Assembly: GCA_937873715.1 (NCBI GenBank)
Contig: CALMYJ010000029.1
Span: 94,855-158,854 of the forward strand
Length of the DNA: 64,000 nt
Origin: an uncultured Chitinophagaceae bacterium
Lineage (GTDB): Bacteria; Bacteroidota; Bacteroidia; Chitinophagales; Chitinophagaceae
Direction of reading: 5' to 3'
Positions 62,852 through 64,000 of this stretch are shown here, in pieces; position 1 is the first letter of the stretch; every line of letters starts with the position of its first letter. The notes below the pieces were generated by a model that had not been told where the DNA came from, did no database searches, and was given only the letters and a program-made list of their open reading frames with translations. The translations under genes were made by a program, and so were the position numbers.

Positions 62852-64000
62852 ATGCAGCGGAGTATGATCCATGTTGGTGAAAAACTAAAATTCCTTACAA
62901 TATGCCTGCACATTGTATGTTTTATCCAGTTAGGATTCAATCAATCAGTACGGGCACAAAATGTACTTTTTGCACAGGGTTTTGAAGGTGTATGTGATAA
63001 CTGGAACTATAGTGGCGGAGTTGTTTCATCTAATATACGCAGGAATGGCAGTAACTCCGGCAGGGTTGGCAATACCAATAGTTCTTTAACATTTGAGTCG
63101 GCAAATCTTAACGGTTATGCCGGTATGGTACTCACAATATATCATGGCGTACAATCTGGTTCCGGCCCGGGTATGGATACACGTGAGGGTGCAGTTATTC
63201 AAATCAGTTTGAATGGCGGCCCATTTACCACTATTGCTGCGGTATCGGGTTTTGGCGATGCCTCCTGGAATTTTAATACAGCTACCGGCGGTGCTGCTAC
63301 CGGTTCTTCAGGCTGTACTATATACAATGCTCCCAACCCGGTTGTGTACAATATTCCCAATGGCACTACTTCAATACAGGTAAGGGTTGTATCGGTACGG
63401 GCTGGCACCTGTGCTGCTTTTAACACAGCAATGAATAATGCCACACCCTCCCTGTACGACAGGAGTGATGAGGGATTTTATATTGATGATATCAGCATTA
63501 CCACCACTACCCCCTTACCGCCAAACTTAATATTAACTTCTGCAGTTACCACCAGCGACCAGGATTTGATAACCTGCACGCCTACCCCTATCGATAATAT
63601 TACTTATGCCACAAGTGCCGGGGGTGCAACCGTTACAGGATTACCTCCCGGCGTTAGTTTCAGCAACAACAATGGCACTTTAACTATTTCCGGCACGCCA
63701 ACAGTTAACGGAAGTTTTAATTATACCGTTACCGATGTGTGTACCGGGGAAACCGCTACAGGAAATATTACAAGACAATCTATTGTACCGGCAGAAGAAA
63801 TTATTCAAACCATCAGCAGTTGCAGCCCGGTGGTATACAAAGGCATTACCTACAGCAGTTCCACTTTGGCAGAAGCTGATACCCTGCTTAGCATCGGCGG
63901 TTGCGGCAGTGTGTTTCTAAAAGAAAATAATATCATCACACCTGTTGTACCGGGAGAAGAAAATATTCAAAACATCAACACTTGCAATCCCGTGCTTTAC
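62852..64000 (+). CDS. Secreted Ig-like repeat protein, 3' partial
   Basis: 383 residues visible and still open at the window end. The signal peptide covers FLTICLHIVCFIQLGFNQSVRAQ. Residues ~40-230 look like a lectin- or MAM-like domain (FAQGFEGVCDNWNYSGGVVS, DEGFYIDDISI). Then a putative Ig domain of He_PIG type, ATVTGLPPGVSFSNNNGTLT followed by ISGTPTVNGSFNYTV. From ~310 a repeat of ~50 residues begins: EEIIQTISSCSPVVYKGITY and EENIQNINTCNPVLY, with Cys in each unit. The C-terminus, likely with a T9SS sorting domain, lies beyond the window. Confidence 0.85.
   Translation, partial: MQRSMIHVGEKLKFLTICLHIVCFIQLGFNQSVRAQNVLFAQGFEGVCDNWNYSGGVVSSNIRRNGSNSGRVGNTNSSLTFESANLNGYAGMVLTIYHGVQSGSGPGMDTREGAVIQISLNGGPFTTIAAVSGFGDASWNFNTATGGAATGSSGCTIYNAPNPVVYNIPNGTTSIQVRVVSVRAGTCAAFNTAMNNATPSLYDRSDEGFYIDDISITTTTPLPPNLILTSAVTTSDQDLITCTPTPIDNITYATSAGGATVTGLPPGVSFSNNNGTLTISGTPTVNGSFNYTVTDVCTGETATGNITRQSIVPAEEIIQTISSCSPVVYKGITYSSSTLAEADTLLSIGGCGSVFLKENNIITPVVPGEENIQNINTCNPVLY

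Overview
The window looks like a chromosomal segment of a Bacteroidota organism, most probably Chitinophagales/Chitinophagaceae. This is inferred from a type B gliding/T9SS C-terminal domain protein, a PorP/SprF-family protein, several Por-type secretion cargos, Bacteroidota-style ParE/ParC, PuuD-type urate oxidase, DUF1835/DUF4846/CCDC81-like HU proteins, MacB-like permease arrays and the lack of Shine-Dalgarno-like leaders. No plasmid, prophage or CRISPR signature is visible.

Layout. 1-6.2 kb: end of a PKD-rich T9SS cargo, a small lipoprotein with anmK, upp, porP/sprF and an HU-domain membrane protein. 6.2-12.7 kb: topoisomerase IV genes parC and parE, separated by a DUF1835 gene, a methyltransferase and a small four-helix-bundle remnant. 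13-16.2 kb: YitT-family protein, TolC and an ABC ATPase with degenerate motifs. 16.3-25.9 kb: a MacB-like export operon (adaptor, small exported peptide, ATPase, three paralogous permeases) closed by a strong terminator. 26-35.8 kb: a 63-residue small protein with its own terminator, a small T9SS-like protein, a 2348-residue secreted kelch/gap-domain protein, and a SurA/PpiC-like foldase just behind it. 35.8-38.9 kb: a repeat-rich zone around a peptidase-S74/YadA-head-like protein, including a displaced 82-bp copy of the end of the neighbouring gene.

38.9-46.2 kb is the most coherent metabolic unit: a uric-acid catabolic locus. PuuD (membrane urate oxidase with cytochrome c tail) diverges from an operon allB-allC-allE-uraD-uraH followed by a DUF6986 gene. 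Together these take urate through 5-hydroxyisourate, OHCU, allantoin, allantoate and ureidoglycine to ureidoglycolate. No recognised enzyme for the last step (ureidoglycolate to glyoxylate) or for using glyoxylate is present. The DUF6986 protein, related to the HpcH/HpaI and CitE-like TIM barrels, is the obvious candidate for a missing function.

46.2-64 kb: an AI-2E transporter remnant, a geranylgeranyl-reductase-like flavoprotein with no ATG start, a large secreted reprolysin-like metallopeptidase, an alpha/beta hydrolase overlapping a sigma-54-type response regulator, a DUF4846 lipoprotein, tRNA-Ser(UGA), a MutS2 without Smr domain, and a calcium/stress cluster (two tandem universal stress proteins, a CaCA exchanger, a SERCA-like Ca2+ P-type ATPase). 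The window ends inside another secreted repeat protein.

Starts were re-chosen wherever the longest ORF contradicts the family N-terminus. All family assignments are from reading the sequence, without database searches.
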